Assembly (NCBI RefSeq): GCF_011759385.1
Contig: NZ_JAARLY010000001.1
Span: 62,001-126,000 of the forward strand
DNA: 64,000 nt
Direction: 5' to 3'
From: Oleiagrimonas sp. C23AA
GTDB lineage: Bacteria; Pseudomonadota; Gammaproteobacteria; Xanthomonadales; Rhodanobacteraceae
Made by a program: the position numbers and the translations under genes. Positions 1 to 9,615 of the stretch are shown one piece after another. The stretch's first letter is position 1, and the number at the start of each line of letters is the position of its first letter. The notes beneath the pieces were generated by a model that worked only from the letters and a program-made list of their open reading frames with translations, was not told where the DNA came from and ran no database searches.

Positions 1-1
1 C

Positions 2-1771
2 AGCGCCCGGGCCGAGTCCGGCGCGCTGGGCGACGCCATGACCACCATCATTCCGGTGCGCCGCGCCGTGGCGCGCGAAGTGGCCGCCGAGTACGGCAGC
101 CTGACCGGCGATTCGGTGCAGGTGCCGGTAAAACTGCCGGCCGGTGCCGTGCCCGGTTCGGCCCGCTTGCAGGTGAATCTGGCGCCGACACTGCTGGGCC
201 ATCTGGATGGCGCTTTCGCGCATCTTCGCGACGATCCGCTGCATACCTGGGAAATTCGCCTCAGCCGCGGCGTGCTGGCCAGCGATTACCTGCGTCTGAA
301 GCCGGTGCTGGGCGATACCCTGGATTGGCCCGACGCGAAGGCGGATGTCGCCGATGTGCTCACGCGGGCGGCCGATTACCAGGCACCGGACGGCGGCATG
401 GCGTTCTGGATTCCGCGCGACGATTTCGTCAGTCCCTATCTTTCGGTGTACACCGCCTTGGCCTTTAACTGGCTGCACGAAGCCGGCCACGCGCCGCCGG
501 CCGGGGTGGTCAAGCGCCTGCATGCGTACTTGAAAAAACACATCATCGACAAGAGCGCCGCCGACAATGACGCGGTCGCCACCATTCTTCGGGTCGGCGC
601 GATGGCCGCACTGGCGCCGCACGGCCAGCTGCCCAAGGGCAGTGTCGCCGGCATGCTGCCGCAGCTGTCCAAGCTCAATCTGTTCGGGCGTGCCTTGCTG
701 TTGGATGCAGCGCTGGACAGCCACGATCACGACAGCGCCAAGGTGGTGCTCAACTCGCTGTTGTCGCAGGCCGATGAGTCGGCCGGCGAGCTTTCCTTCA
801 ACGAGCCGCGCGCGGACGACTACGTGCAGCTGCTCGCCACGCCCTTGCGCGCCAACTGCACGGTGCTTGACGCGCTGGTGCGCTACAAGAGCGAGATCGG
901 CGATAGCGGCTTGCTGGGCAAGACACCGCAGAAGTTGGTGCGCTGGATCAACGGCCAGCAGCGCAACGCCGGTGGCTGGCCCAACAGTCAGGAAAACGTG
1001 TTCTGCAGCACCGCGCTGGTGCATTACGCCGATGTCTACGAGACCCCGGTCAAGGCGCTATCCGGCACGGTGTCGATGGCCGGCCAAGCGCTGGGGCAGG
1101 TTCACTTTGCCTCGCGCCAGGCAGCGGGCAAGGCGATCACGCGGACCCTGGCCGCCGATACGGTCAAGGCGCCGTTCAAGCTGGTGGTTAAGCACGCGGG
1201 GCAGGGCCGGCTGTACTACGACGTGCGCCTTTCCTACGCCATGAAACCGCAGGCGCTGGGCGCGACTGATGCCGGCTTAAGTGTTGGGCGCGCGTATTTT
1301 GTCGAGCACGGCTCGCGTTGGACGCGGGTCAAGCCGGGCACGGTACTCAAGCGTGGCGATCTGGTGCGCGTGGAGCTGAGCGTGGATGCGCCGACCGAGC
1401 GCCATTACGTGGTGGTGGATGATCCCTTGCCAGGCGCCTTCGAAGCCGTGAACCGCCAGCTGGCCACCGCCATGGACAGCACGCCGGCCGCACAACCGGG
1501 TGTGGCGGTGCTGATGTTCGATGGCGGCGCCTGGCCCAATATGTCCATCGTCCAGGGTGGCTTCTACCATCGGGAAACGGCACTGGATGCGGTGCGCTTT
1601 TATGCCGATGACTTGCCGGCCGGTCACTACAAGTTGGTCTACAGCGCACAGGTGATCAGCGCCGGGCGTTTCATCGCGCCGGCATCGAGCGTGCGCGAGA
1701 TCTATCAGCCAGATGTGTTTGGTCGCGGCCGCGCGCAGCATCTGCGCGTGAAGGCGGTGACCACGCCGTGA
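2..1771 (+). CDS. Alpha-2-macroglobulin family protein, C-terminal part (5' end outside window)
   Basis: The reading frame is open from the first bases of the window, so the gene starts upstream and only about 590 C-terminal residues are seen. Bacterial alpha-2-macroglobulins are periplasmic protease-trapping proteins that commonly sit next to pbpC. The visible part fits the alpha-alpha toroid (thioester-domain fold), with repeated Gly-Gly-aromatic motifs such as DGGMAFW and NAGGWP, followed by C-terminal beta domains containing VKPGTVLKRGDLV and DDPLPG. At the place where thioester-containing members read GCxEQ, this protein reads HTWEI (nt 242-256), so the Cys and Gln needed for the thioester are absent. 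The stop overlaps the pbpC start by 4 bp (GTGA), implying translational coupling. Family assignment is firm; loss of the thioester is read directly from the sequence. Confidence 0.88.
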   Translation, partial: SARAESGALGDAMTTIIPVRRAVAREVAAEYGSLTGDSVQVPVKLPAGAVPGSARLQVNLAPTLLGHLDGAFAHLRDDPLHTWEIRLSRGVLASDYLRLKPVLGDTLDWPDAKADVADVLTRAADYQAPDGGMAFWIPRDDFVSPYLSVYTALAFNWLHEAGHAPPAGVVKRLHAYLKKHIIDKSAADNDAVATILRVGAMAALAPHGQLPKGSVAGMLPQLSKLNLFGRALLLDAALDSHDHDSAKVVLNSLLSQADESAGELSFNEPRADDYVQLLATPLRANCTVLDALVRYKSEIGDSGLLGKTPQKLVRWINGQQRNAGGWPNSQENVFCSTALVHYADVYETPVKALSGTVSMAGQALGQVHFASRQAAGKAITRTLAADTVKAPFKLVVKHAGQGRLYYDVRLSYAMKPQALGATDAGLSVGRAYFVEHGSRWTRVKPGTVLKRGDLVRVELSVDAPTERHYVVVDDPLPGAFEAVNRQLATAMDSTPAAQPGVAVLMFDGGAWPNMSIVQGGFYHRETALDAVRFYADDLPAGHYKLVYSAQVISAGRFIAPASSVREIYQPDVFGRGRAQHLRVKAVTTP

Positions 1772-3942
1772 GGCGACGAACGCGCCTGCTCGCGACCGGT
1801 GCTGCGCTGCTGCTGGTGGGCGGTGTGGCGCTGGCGTGGGCTACCTGGCGCCAGCTGATGCCCTTGCCCGCGCAGTTGACGCCCGTATCAGGAGGCGCCG
1901 CGCAGCAGGTGTTGGCGCGCGATGGTACGCCGCTCAATATGAGTTTTGGCCAGCGTCTCAACCGCACGCAGACACTGGCGCTGTGGCAGGTGCCACCGCT
2001 GTTGCGCGAGGCTTTCGTGGCCTCGGAAGACAAGCGCTTCTGGCAGCACGATGGCGTCGACTGGCGCGCGCGTTTCACTGCGCTGGCGCAGAACCTGCGC
2101 GCCGGCCATGTGGTGCGCGGTGCCAGCACCATCGGTGAGCAGGTGGCGCGTATTCTGAAGCCCCGGCCGCGCACTTACTGGAGCCACTGGATGGCCGGCT
2201 TCGATGCCGGTCGCCTGCTGCATCGCTTTGGTCACGCCCGGGTACTGGCGTTTTATCTGAACCAGGTGCCTTACGGTGCGCAGCGCCGGGGCGTGATGGC
2301 CGCCGCGCAGTATTACTTTGCCCGTGCGCCGGATGCCCTTGATCCTGCCGAACAATTGGCGCTGGCGGTGCTGGTGCGCTCGCCGCGTCGTTACGATCCG
2401 CGATGGCATCCGCAGGCCTTGCGCGCGGCGGTGCAGCAGCTGGCCGCACGCATGCAGGCGCAAGGGCGCATCGATGCGGCTCACGTGGCAGCCATCGCCA
2501 AGGCGCCGATCACGCCGGCCAGCCAACCACAACTGGCCGTCAATGCCGGCCCATTCGTCGTGTATGCGCGCCAGCAGGCAGCCCGAAGCGGCATGCAGGG
2601 GGCGGTGCTGAAAACCACGCTGGATGCCGGCCTGCAGCGCTATGTGCAGCAGGCGTTGCGCCAGCGGCTTCGCGCATTGAGCGAGCGTGGCGCGCGCAAC
2701 GCGGCGGCACTGGTAGTGGACAACGCCAGCGGGGCGGTGTTGGCCTGGGCGGTGGCACCGGCTGGTGGCGCATACGATATCGATCCCGTGCTGGCGCCGC
2801 GCCAGCCCGGCTCCACGCTCAAGCCGTTCGTGTACGGCTTGGCCATGCAGCAGCTGGGTTGGCAGCCCGATCACGTGATTGACGATGCGCCGCTGGCCGA
2901 GAAGGTGAAGCAGGGCGTGCATGCCTATCGCAACTACAGCGGACGCTACTACGGGCCCGTGAGCCTGCGTTATGCGCTGGCCAATTCGCTGAATATTCCA
3001 GCGGTGAAAACCGCGCAGACGGTGGGTGTGGGGCATATCGTCGACGCGCTGCATCAGCTGGGCTTCGACAGTCTGAAACAAGGCACCGATGATTATGGCC
3101 CCGCCATCGTGCTGGGTGACGGCGCCGTGCCCTTGTTCGATCTGGTGCAGGGGTATGCCAGCTTGGCGCGGCACGGCCGTTTTTTGCCATTGCATGTGCT
3201 GGCCGACAGCACCCAGCCGCCCGCCGTGGCCGTGTTGCGGCCGGACGTGACCTCGGTGCTTTCGAGCATTCTTTCCGATCCGGATGCCCGCGCTGCCGAG
3301 TTTGGCGCCGACAGCGTGCTGGATTTGCCCTACCGCACCGCGGTGAAAACCGGCACCTCCAGCGACTATCGCGATGCCTGGACAGTGGGCTTCGACAACC
3401 GCTACACCGTTGGCGTGTGGGTGGGGCGCTTGCGTGGCGGTGTCACCCATCAGCTCACCGGCTCGTCCGGGCCGGCACCGGTGCTGCGACAGATCTTTGC
3501 GCACCTGCGCCAAAACGCGCCTTATGCCGGTCTTTGGCAAAGCCCGACCTTGAAGCGTGCCAAGGTGTGCGAGTGGATCGGTCCGCCGCCGTGTGTTCAG
3601 CGCCGCGAATGGTTGTTGCCTGCACAGCAACAAGCCGCGACGACCGCCATGCCGATACGCATTGCACGGCCCTTGCCGGGCGAAACGCTGGCGCTGGACC
3701 CGCGCCAGCCGCCCGCCTGGCAGCGCTTGCCGTTGAGCCTGGACACGCACGGGGCTCATCCGCAACGCGTGCAGTGGCGCGTCGACGGAAAGGCATTGTC
3801 TAAAGGGGCCGCGTCGTGGACGTTGCAGGCAGGGCGACATCGGGTTTCGGCGCGGGTCTGGCTGCGCGGTCAGGCGAAGCCACAGACACTGCCGGGCGTG
3901 ACCATCCATGTGTTGGGTGGCGCGGCACCATCATCGCATTGA
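1768..3942 (+). CDS. pbpC: Penicillin-binding protein 1C
   Basis: Class A bifunctional peptidoglycan synthase of 724 residues. It has an N-terminal membrane anchor (about residues 7-26), then a GT51 glycosyltransferase domain with EDKRFWQHDGVDW (catalytic Glu87) and GASTIGEQ (119-125). The transpeptidase domain has STLK (Ser349/Lys352), SLN (407-409) and KTGTS (from Lys527). A C-terminal beta domain (about 640-724) matches the extension typical of PBP1C. The start is GTG, overlapping the upstream alpha-2-macroglobulin stop. PBP1C binds beta-lactams poorly in E. coli and its role is secondary. The pairing with alpha-2-macroglobulin is conserved and has been interpreted as repair after envelope breach plus protease trapping. 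Confidence 0.95.
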   Translation: MRRRTRLLATGAALLLVGGVALAWATWRQLMPLPAQLTPVSGGAAQQVLARDGTPLNMSFGQRLNRTQTLALWQVPPLLREAFVASEDKRFWQHDGVDWRARFTALAQNLRAGHVVRGASTIGEQVARILKPRPRTYWSHWMAGFDAGRLLHRFGHARVLAFYLNQVPYGAQRRGVMAAAQYYFARAPDALDPAEQLALAVLVRSPRRYDPRWHPQALRAAVQQLAARMQAQGRIDAAHVAAIAKAPITPASQPQLAVNAGPFVVYARQQAARSGMQGAVLKTTLDAGLQRYVQQALRQRLRALSERGARNAAALVVDNASGAVLAWAVAPAGGAYDIDPVLAPRQPGSTLKPFVYGLAMQQLGWQPDHVIDDAPLAEKVKQGVHAYRNYSGRYYGPVSLRYALANSLNIPAVKTAQTVGVGHIVDALHQLGFDSLKQGTDDYGPAIVLGDGAVPLFDLVQGYASLARHGRFLPLHVLADSTQPPAVAVLRPDVTSVLSSILSDPDARAAEFGADSVLDLPYRTAVKTGTSSDYRDAWTVGFDNRYTVGVWVGRLRGGVTHQLTGSSGPAPVLRQIFAHLRQNAPYAGLWQSPTLKRAKVCEWIGPPPCVQRREWLLPAQQQAATTAMPIRIARPLPGETLALDPRQPPAWQRLPLSLDTHGAHPQRVQWRVDGKALSKGAASWTLQAGRHRVSARVWLRGQAKPQTLPGVTIHVLGGAAPSSH

Positions 3943-4071
3943 GCCGGATCGATGCCGCAGCAGATGAAGAAATCACCTTTACTATCGCCGCCGGCGTGAG
4001 ACATCGCTGGCTCTCCGCGTGCTGGTGGATGCGCTGAGGCGGCCTTGACGCTGCAGCGCGAAGGCTTGGCT

Positions 4072-4105
4072 TTATCCCGGTAATATGAGTGCGTTATCCG
4101 GGTAA
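4072..4105 (+). promoter_or_regulatory. Tandem palindromic operator candidates upstream of the XRE/MmyB regulator
   Basis: Two near-identical, near-palindromic 12-mers, TTATCCCGGTAA (4072-4083) and TTATCCGGGTAA (4094-4105), are spaced 22 bp start to start, i.e. two helical turns. They lie 18-51 bp before the GTG start of the regulator at 4123. This geometry suits two dimers bound on one face of the DNA and suggests autoregulation. The repeats are seen; the binding is inferred. Confidence 0.55.
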
Positions 4106-4122
4106 GCGTAAAGGTATCGAGG

Positions 4123-4995
4123 GTGCCAACATCACAGGACAACACGCTGGGGCAGTACCTTCGCGACCGCCGCGCCAAGCTTGATCCGGCGGCGCTGGGC
4201 TACTCGTTGAAGCGCCGGCGCACACCGGGCCTGCGCCGCGAGGAAGTGGCCCAGCGCGCCCATGTCAGCGCCACCTGGTACACCTGGCTGGAACAGGGCC
4301 GTGGCGGCGCGCCTTCGGCCGAGGTGCTCGATCGTATCGCCGATGCGCTGATGCTGACCGAGGTCGAGCGCGAACACATTTATTTGCTGGCGCTGGGGCG
4401 GCCGCCGGAAGTGCGCTATCGCGCCGGCGAAGGCGTCACGCCACGTCTGCAGCGGGTGCTGGATGCCTTTGCCCTGAGCCCGGCTATCGTGCGCACGCCG
4501 ACCTGGGACATTGTGGCGTGGAACCGTGCTGCGGCCCGGGTGTTGACCGATTACGCGGCCATCCCGCCCGACCAGCGCAACGTGCTGCGACTGATGTTCA
4601 GCGACACGCGGGTACGCGCGGCGCAATCGGACTGGGAGGCGGTGGCGCGCTTTGTGGTGGCCAGTTTCCGCGCCGATGTGGCGCGTGCCGGTGCCGGTGA
4701 CAGCGTCCGTGCGCTGGTCGAGGAAATGTGTCAGTCCAGCGCCGAATTTGCCGCCATGTGGCGCGACAACGACGTCAGCGGTCACGGCGAAGGCATCAAG
4801 CACCTGCACCTGCCGGATCAGGGCCGCCTGGCGCTGGAGTTTTCCTCCTTTGCGGTGGACGGGCGACCGGACCTTTGCATGCTGGTGTACAACCCGGTCA
4901 CGCAGGCCGATCAGGCGCTTATTACGCGCCTGATGGCCGAGCAGGAGAGGCCGGCAGCGCTGGCTTGGTCGGTCAGCAGCCAGCCGGCATCGTGA
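4123..4995 (+). CDS. XRE-family regulator with MmyB-like ligand-binding domain
   Basis: Helix-turn-helix transcription regulator of 290 residues. An N-terminal XRE-type HTH (about 5-75) contains RRRTPGLRREEVAQRAHVS, the hallmark of this subfamily. It is followed by an MmyB-like PAS-type ligand-binding domain with TPTWDIVAWNRAA and NVLRLMF. GTG start; AAAGG at 4110-4114 is a suitable ribosome binding site. Members often control a neighbouring short-chain dehydrogenase, but none is adjacent here, so the target is not obvious. Two palindromes immediately upstream suggest autoregulation. The effector is unknown. Confidence 0.88.
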   Translation: MPTSQDNTLGQYLRDRRAKLDPAALGYSLKRRRTPGLRREEVAQRAHVSATWYTWLEQGRGGAPSAEVLDRIADALMLTEVEREHIYLLALGRPPEVRYRAGEGVTPRLQRVLDAFALSPAIVRTPTWDIVAWNRAAARVLTDYAAIPPDQRNVLRLMFSDTRVRAAQSDWEAVARFVVASFRADVARAGAGDSVRALVEEMCQSSAEFAAMWRDNDVSGHGEGIKHLHLPDQGRLALEFSSFAVDGRPDLCMLVYNPVTQADQALITRLMAEQERPAALAWSVSSQPAS

Positions 4996-5021
4996 TTGGC
5001 GTGTTGCCAGAGCGGCGGCAA

Positions 5022-5501
5022 TCAGCCGTTACGACCGGGCACCAGCTCCGGGTGGTTGCGATACCAGTCGTGACGCGAACGGGTCAGCATCTTCTGGATC
5101 TGGGTGACCAGTGCCGGTGAACGCTCTTCGTATTCGTCGCGCCCGTTCACGGTGCACCAGGCCTGCGCCTCGATGTGCATGCGTCCGTCCTTGCGCGGGA
5201 AAAACTTGAAGTGCAGTGACAACTGCGGCGAGAACGGCTCCGGGCTGTCGCCCAGGGTTTCGGCCAGATAGGACTTGGGGGCGCCGTGGACCATCTTGGC
5301 GCAGACCACCGTGCGCAGGGAATCCTGGCGAATGCCGTAGCCATGCGAGCGGCAATACTGCACCAGCGTGTGATGCGCGTTCAGTCGTGAAAAGCCGTTG
5401 ATATTGGTGCGAGCCACCAGCGGCGATGCCTGTGCTGGTAGTACAGCGGCAAAAAGCCCCATGGCGCCAAGTGCGGCGACCGCCTGCCATGCCTTCTTCA
5501 T
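5022..5501 (-). CDS. Small secreted protein of unknown function
   Basis: I do not recognise this family. From the chosen start (ATG at 5501, preceded on the minus strand by GGGAGGA) the product is 159 residues. It has a clear Sec signal peptide: MKK, a hydrophobic run, then LPAQA before the likely cleavage point. The mature part has three cysteines, a basic aromatic-rich centre (LHFKFFPRKDGRMHIEAQAWC) and a charged C-terminus. A start seven codons further upstream exists but would put charged residues before the signal peptide. It lies downstream of serA on the same strand and converges on the regulator gene, with only 26 bp between stops. Confidence 0.72.
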   Translation of the reverse strand: MKKAWQAVAALGAMGLFAAVLPAQASPLVARTNINGFSRLNAHHTLVQYCRSHGYGIRQDSLRTVVCAKMVHGAPKSYLAETLGDSPEPFSPQLSLHFKFFPRKDGRMHIEAQAWCTVNGRDEYEERSPALVTQIQKMLTRSRHDWYRNHPELVPGRNG

Positions 5502-5662
5502 GCGAGCATCCTCCCATGCCATCCGTGGGCGCCGGGCGAAATCACTTCACCCGTACGCGATGCGGCCTGCATGACACCCCCTGATGTCAACACTGCCATG
5601 CTTCCACTGCCGCAGCCGGCAAGCCGCGAACGGCCTGCCAACTCATCTTAGCAGCATGTGCG

Positions 5663-6898
5663 TCAGTAGAGCAGGCGTGTGCGCAAGGTGCCGGGAATGG
5701 CCGCCATGGCATCTCGCAAGCGTTCAGCTTCGTCCGCGCCGGTGGCTACGTCGATCACCACGTAACCCAGCTCGCTATTGGTCTGCAGGTACTGCGCATC
5801 GACGTTGACCTCGCCTTGCGAGAACAGCTCGTTGATGCGCGAGAGCATGCCCGGGACGTTGCGGTGAATGTGCAGCAGGCGGCGGCTTTCCGGATGCTCG
5901 GGCAGCGACACTTCGGGGAAGTTCACCGCCGACAGCGTGGAGCCGTTGTCGCTATAGCGCAGCAGCTTGGCGGCCACCTCGATGCCGATGTTGGCCTGCG
6001 CTTCCTGCGTGCTGCCACCCACGTGCGGGGTCAGGATCACGTTGTCCATGCCCACCAGGGGTGATTCGAACATGTCCTGATTGCTTTTGGGTTCCTTCGG
6101 GAACACATCTACCGCGGCGCCGGCCAGGTACCCTGCGCGCAACGCTTCGGCCAGCGCGTCGATGTCGACCACGGTGCCACGCGAGGCGTTGATCAGCACC
6201 GCACCCTGACGCATGCGCGCAATCTGCTCGGCGCCCATCATCAGGCGCGTGGACGGCGTTTGCGGCACATGCAACGTGACAATGTCCGACTGCGCCAATA
6301 GATCGTCCAGACTGTCGCTGGCTTGTGCGTTGCCCAGCGCCAGCTTGGGCTCGATGTCGTGGAAGATCACCCGCAGGCCCATGCTCTCGGCCAGCACGCC
6401 GACCTGCGTGCCGATGTGGCCATAACCGACAATGCCCAGTGTCTTGCCGCGCACTTCGTAGCTGCCTTCGGCCGACTTGGCCCAGCCGCCGCGGTGGCAT
6501 TGCATGTTCCGTTCCGGCACGCGGCGCATCAGCATGATGGCCTCGGCAATCACCAGCTCGGCCACCGAGCGGGTGTTGGAGTAGGGCGCATTGAATACCG
6601 GAATGCCCTGACGCTGGGCATGCTCCAAGTCCACCTGGTTGGTGCCGATGCAGAAGCAGCCGATGGCCATCAGCCGGCGTGCGTGGTCTAGCACCTCGGC
6701 GGTCAGCTGGGTGCGCGAGCGCAGGCCGACCATGTGCGCGTCGGAGATGGCGTGCAGCAGTTCATCGTGCGGCAATGCCTTGGGGTGGTACTCCACCTGG
6801 CTGTAACCGGCGGCGTGGAAGCTGTCCACGGCGGTCTGGCTGACCCCCTCCAGCAAAAGCACCTTGATGTCTTTCTTCGGGAACGAGGTCGTTTTCAT
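5663..6898 (-). CDS. serA: D-3-phosphoglycerate dehydrogenase
   Basis: First step of serine synthesis: NAD-dependent oxidation of 3-phosphoglycerate to 3-phosphohydroxypyruvate. From MKTTSF the protein has 411 residues, the short E. coli-like form. It has the Rossmann motif GIVGYGHIG (155-163), catalytic Arg240 (NASRGT), Glu269 (FPKEP) and His292 (TPHVGG), the same numbering as E. coli SerA. A C-terminal ACT domain (about 340-411) suggests serine feedback inhibition. An upstream in-frame ATG at 6931 would add 11 residues, but the alignment with E. coli numbering favours 6898. The gene is divergent from a D-2-hydroxyglutarate dehydrogenase-like gene, which fits the known side activity of SerA on 2-oxoglutarate. 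Confidence 0.95.
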   Translation of the reverse strand: MKTTSFPKKDIKVLLLEGVSQTAVDSFHAAGYSQVEYHPKALPHDELLHAISDAHMVGLRSRTQLTAEVLDHARRLMAIGCFCIGTNQVDLEHAQRQGIPVFNAPYSNTRSVAELVIAEAIMLMRRVPERNMQCHRGGWAKSAEGSYEVRGKTLGIVGYGHIGTQVGVLAESMGLRVIFHDIEPKLALGNAQASDSLDDLLAQSDIVTLHVPQTPSTRLMMGAEQIARMRQGAVLINASRGTVVDIDALAEALRAGYLAGAAVDVFPKEPKSNQDMFESPLVGMDNVILTPHVGGSTQEAQANIGIEVAAKLLRYSDNGSTLSAVNFPEVSLPEHPESRRLLHIHRNVPGMLSRINELFSQGEVNVDAQYLQTNSELGYVVIDVATGADEAERLRDAMAAIPGTLRTRLLY

Positions 6899-7043
6899 GG
6901 AGGCTTCCGGCACAACGCGTGATGGCGGCAATGGCCGGCACTATGCCAGAGCGTACGGTTAGCTTGAAATGCGCGCGCGTCATGAGTTCATCCGCGCCGG
7001 GCCGTTACACTGGTGGCTTCAACCGACCTTGAAAGCCGAGCCC

Positions 7044-8441
7044 ATGGCCATGTCCGACGATCACGTGAAGGCACTGCGCGAGCTTCTGGAGCCCTCGCGC
7101 GTCAACGACAACCCCGACGATCTGGCCTATTACGGCCGCGACTGGACGCGACAGTTCCCGCCGGCGCCGTTGGCGGTGGTGTTTCCGCAAAGCGCGCAGG
7201 AGGTGCAGGCGCTGGTGCGTTGGGCCATGGATACGGGCGTGGCGCTGGTGCCTTCCGGTGGCCGCACCGGGCTTTCCGGTGGCGCCGTGGCCATGCGCGG
7301 CGAGGTGGTGGTGTCGATGGATCGCATGCGCCGTGTGCTGGAAGTGGATGCCACCGACCGCTCGATCACGGTGCAGGCCGGCGTCACCACCGAGACGGTG
7401 CAGGCCACTGCCGCCGAGCATGGGCTTTTCTACCCGGTGGATTTCGCCAGCCGTGGTTCCAGCCAGATCGGCGGCAACATTGCCACCAACGCGGGCGGCA
7501 TCAAGGTGATCCGCTATGGCATGACGCGCGATTGGGTCAGTGGACTGAAGGTGGTCACCGGTCGTGGCGAGCTGCTCGACCTCAATCGTGGGCTGATCAA
7601 GAACGCCACTGGCTACGATCTTCGCCACCTGTTCATCGGTTCGGAGGGCACGCTGGGTGTCATTGTCGAGGCCACGTTGCGGCTCACCGATCCACCGCGC
7701 CAGCCGCAGGTGATGGTGCTGGCCGTGCCGGCGCTGGATGCACTGATGCACGTGTTCGACGCCTTCCGTGCGCGGCTGACACTGAACGCGTTTGAGTTCT
7801 TCACTGACAAGGCCCTGGCCCACGTGCTGGAGGGCGGCGGCAAGCGCCCGTTCGACACCCAGTCGCCGTACTACGTGCTGGTCGAATACGAGGCCGATAC
7901 CGAGGTGCACCAGGAGGCGGCCATGGCGGCCTTCGAGGACGCGGCCAACGAAGGCTGGCTCAGCGACGGCGTGATCAGCCAGAGCCAGCAGCAGTTTGCC
8001 GACCTGTGGCACCTGCGCGAGGGCATCAGCGAAAGCCTGGCGCCGCACACGCCGTACAAGAACGACATTGCCGTGCGCGTGGCCCGCGTGGCGCCGTTCC
8101 TGGCCGATATCGAGCCGCTATTCGCGCGCGAGTATCCGGATCTTGAAGTGGTGTGGTTCGGCCATATCGGTGACGGCAACCTGCACATCAATATTCTGAA
8201 GCCGGCCGACATGGCCATGGATGACTTCACCGCCACCTGCGGACGTGTGACCGGCTTGCTGGGCCAGGTGCTGGAGCGTCACCAGGGCTCGATCTCGGCC
8301 GAGCATGGCGTGGGGCTTTTGAAAAAGCCCTACCTGTATCATGTGCGCAGCGATGCCGAACTGGACTTGATGCGCCAGCTCAAGCGGGTGTTCGATCCGC
8401 ACGGCATTATGAATCCGGCCAAGATTTTCGACGCCGATTGA
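7044..8441 (+). CDS. FAD-binding oxidoreductase, D-2-hydroxyglutarate dehydrogenase-like
   Basis: Flavoprotein of 465 residues in the GlcD/D-lactate dehydrogenase/D2HGDH family. It has a PCMH-type FAD domain with PSGGRTGLSGGAV and SSQIGGNIATNAGG, and a C-terminal cap with the metal-binding FGHIGDGNLHINI. The start ATG at 7044 is chosen because family homology begins there (an ATG at 7050 is equally possible). Its divergent partner serA points to D-2-hydroxyglutarate: in Pseudomonas, SerA reduces 2-oxoglutarate to D-2-hydroxyglutarate while oxidising 3-phosphoglycerate, and a dedicated dehydrogenase recycles it. Substrate assignment rests on this context; glycolate or D-lactate cannot be excluded. 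Confidence 0.85.
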   Translation: MAMSDDHVKALRELLEPSRVNDNPDDLAYYGRDWTRQFPPAPLAVVFPQSAQEVQALVRWAMDTGVALVPSGGRTGLSGGAVAMRGEVVVSMDRMRRVLEVDATDRSITVQAGVTTETVQATAAEHGLFYPVDFASRGSSQIGGNIATNAGGIKVIRYGMTRDWVSGLKVVTGRGELLDLNRGLIKNATGYDLRHLFIGSEGTLGVIVEATLRLTDPPRQPQVMVLAVPALDALMHVFDAFRARLTLNAFEFFTDKALAHVLEGGGKRPFDTQSPYYVLVEYEADTEVHQEAAMAAFEDAANEGWLSDGVISQSQQQFADLWHLREGISESLAPHTPYKNDIAVRVARVAPFLADIEPLFAREYPDLEVVWFGHIGDGNLHINILKPADMAMDDFTATCGRVTGLLGQVLERHQGSISAEHGVGLLKKPYLYHVRSDAELDLMRQLKRVFDPHGIMNPAKIFDAD

Positions 8442-8506
8442 ACCGGCGCCGCTTCGTGAGGCTGCAGCCGCGGCGTTATGCTTGTGTGCTGATTGCCACG
8501 AAATAA

Positions 8507-9475
<969 letters not shown>

Positions 9476-9526
9476 GCGATAGCCGTTTGGCGCTATTGCT
9501 GTCGCCATGCGTCAGGCTGCAGGTAC

Positions 9527-9560
9527 AAAAAAAGGCCCGCCATCTGGCGGGCCTTTTTTG
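9527..9560. terminator. Bidirectional rho-independent terminator between pip and the nuclease gene
   Basis: An A-run followed by GGCCCGCC-atct-GGCGGGCC and a T-run. Uridine tracts are available on both strands, so it can end pip (+) and the nuclease gene (-). Confidence 0.92.
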
Positions 9561-9571
9561 GTTTGAACGTG

Positions 9572-9593
9572 TCACGGGCCAGGCGGCCCGTGA
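9572..9593. repeat. Perfect 9-bp inverted repeat (TCACGGGCC / GGCCCGTGA)
   Basis: TCACGGGCC-aggc-GGCCCGTGA, a second strong hairpin next to the bidirectional terminator, in the 3' untranslated region of the minus-strand nuclease gene. It has no T-run of its own. It shares GGCCCGTGA with the hairpin at 48980-49012. Confidence 0.7.
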
Positions 9594-9615
9594 TACTCAC
9601 GGCGCATCCCGACGA

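Noticed and set aside
1888-3909. Open frame of 673 codons on the minus strand
   Set aside because: Antisense of pbpC, which has all catalytic motifs.
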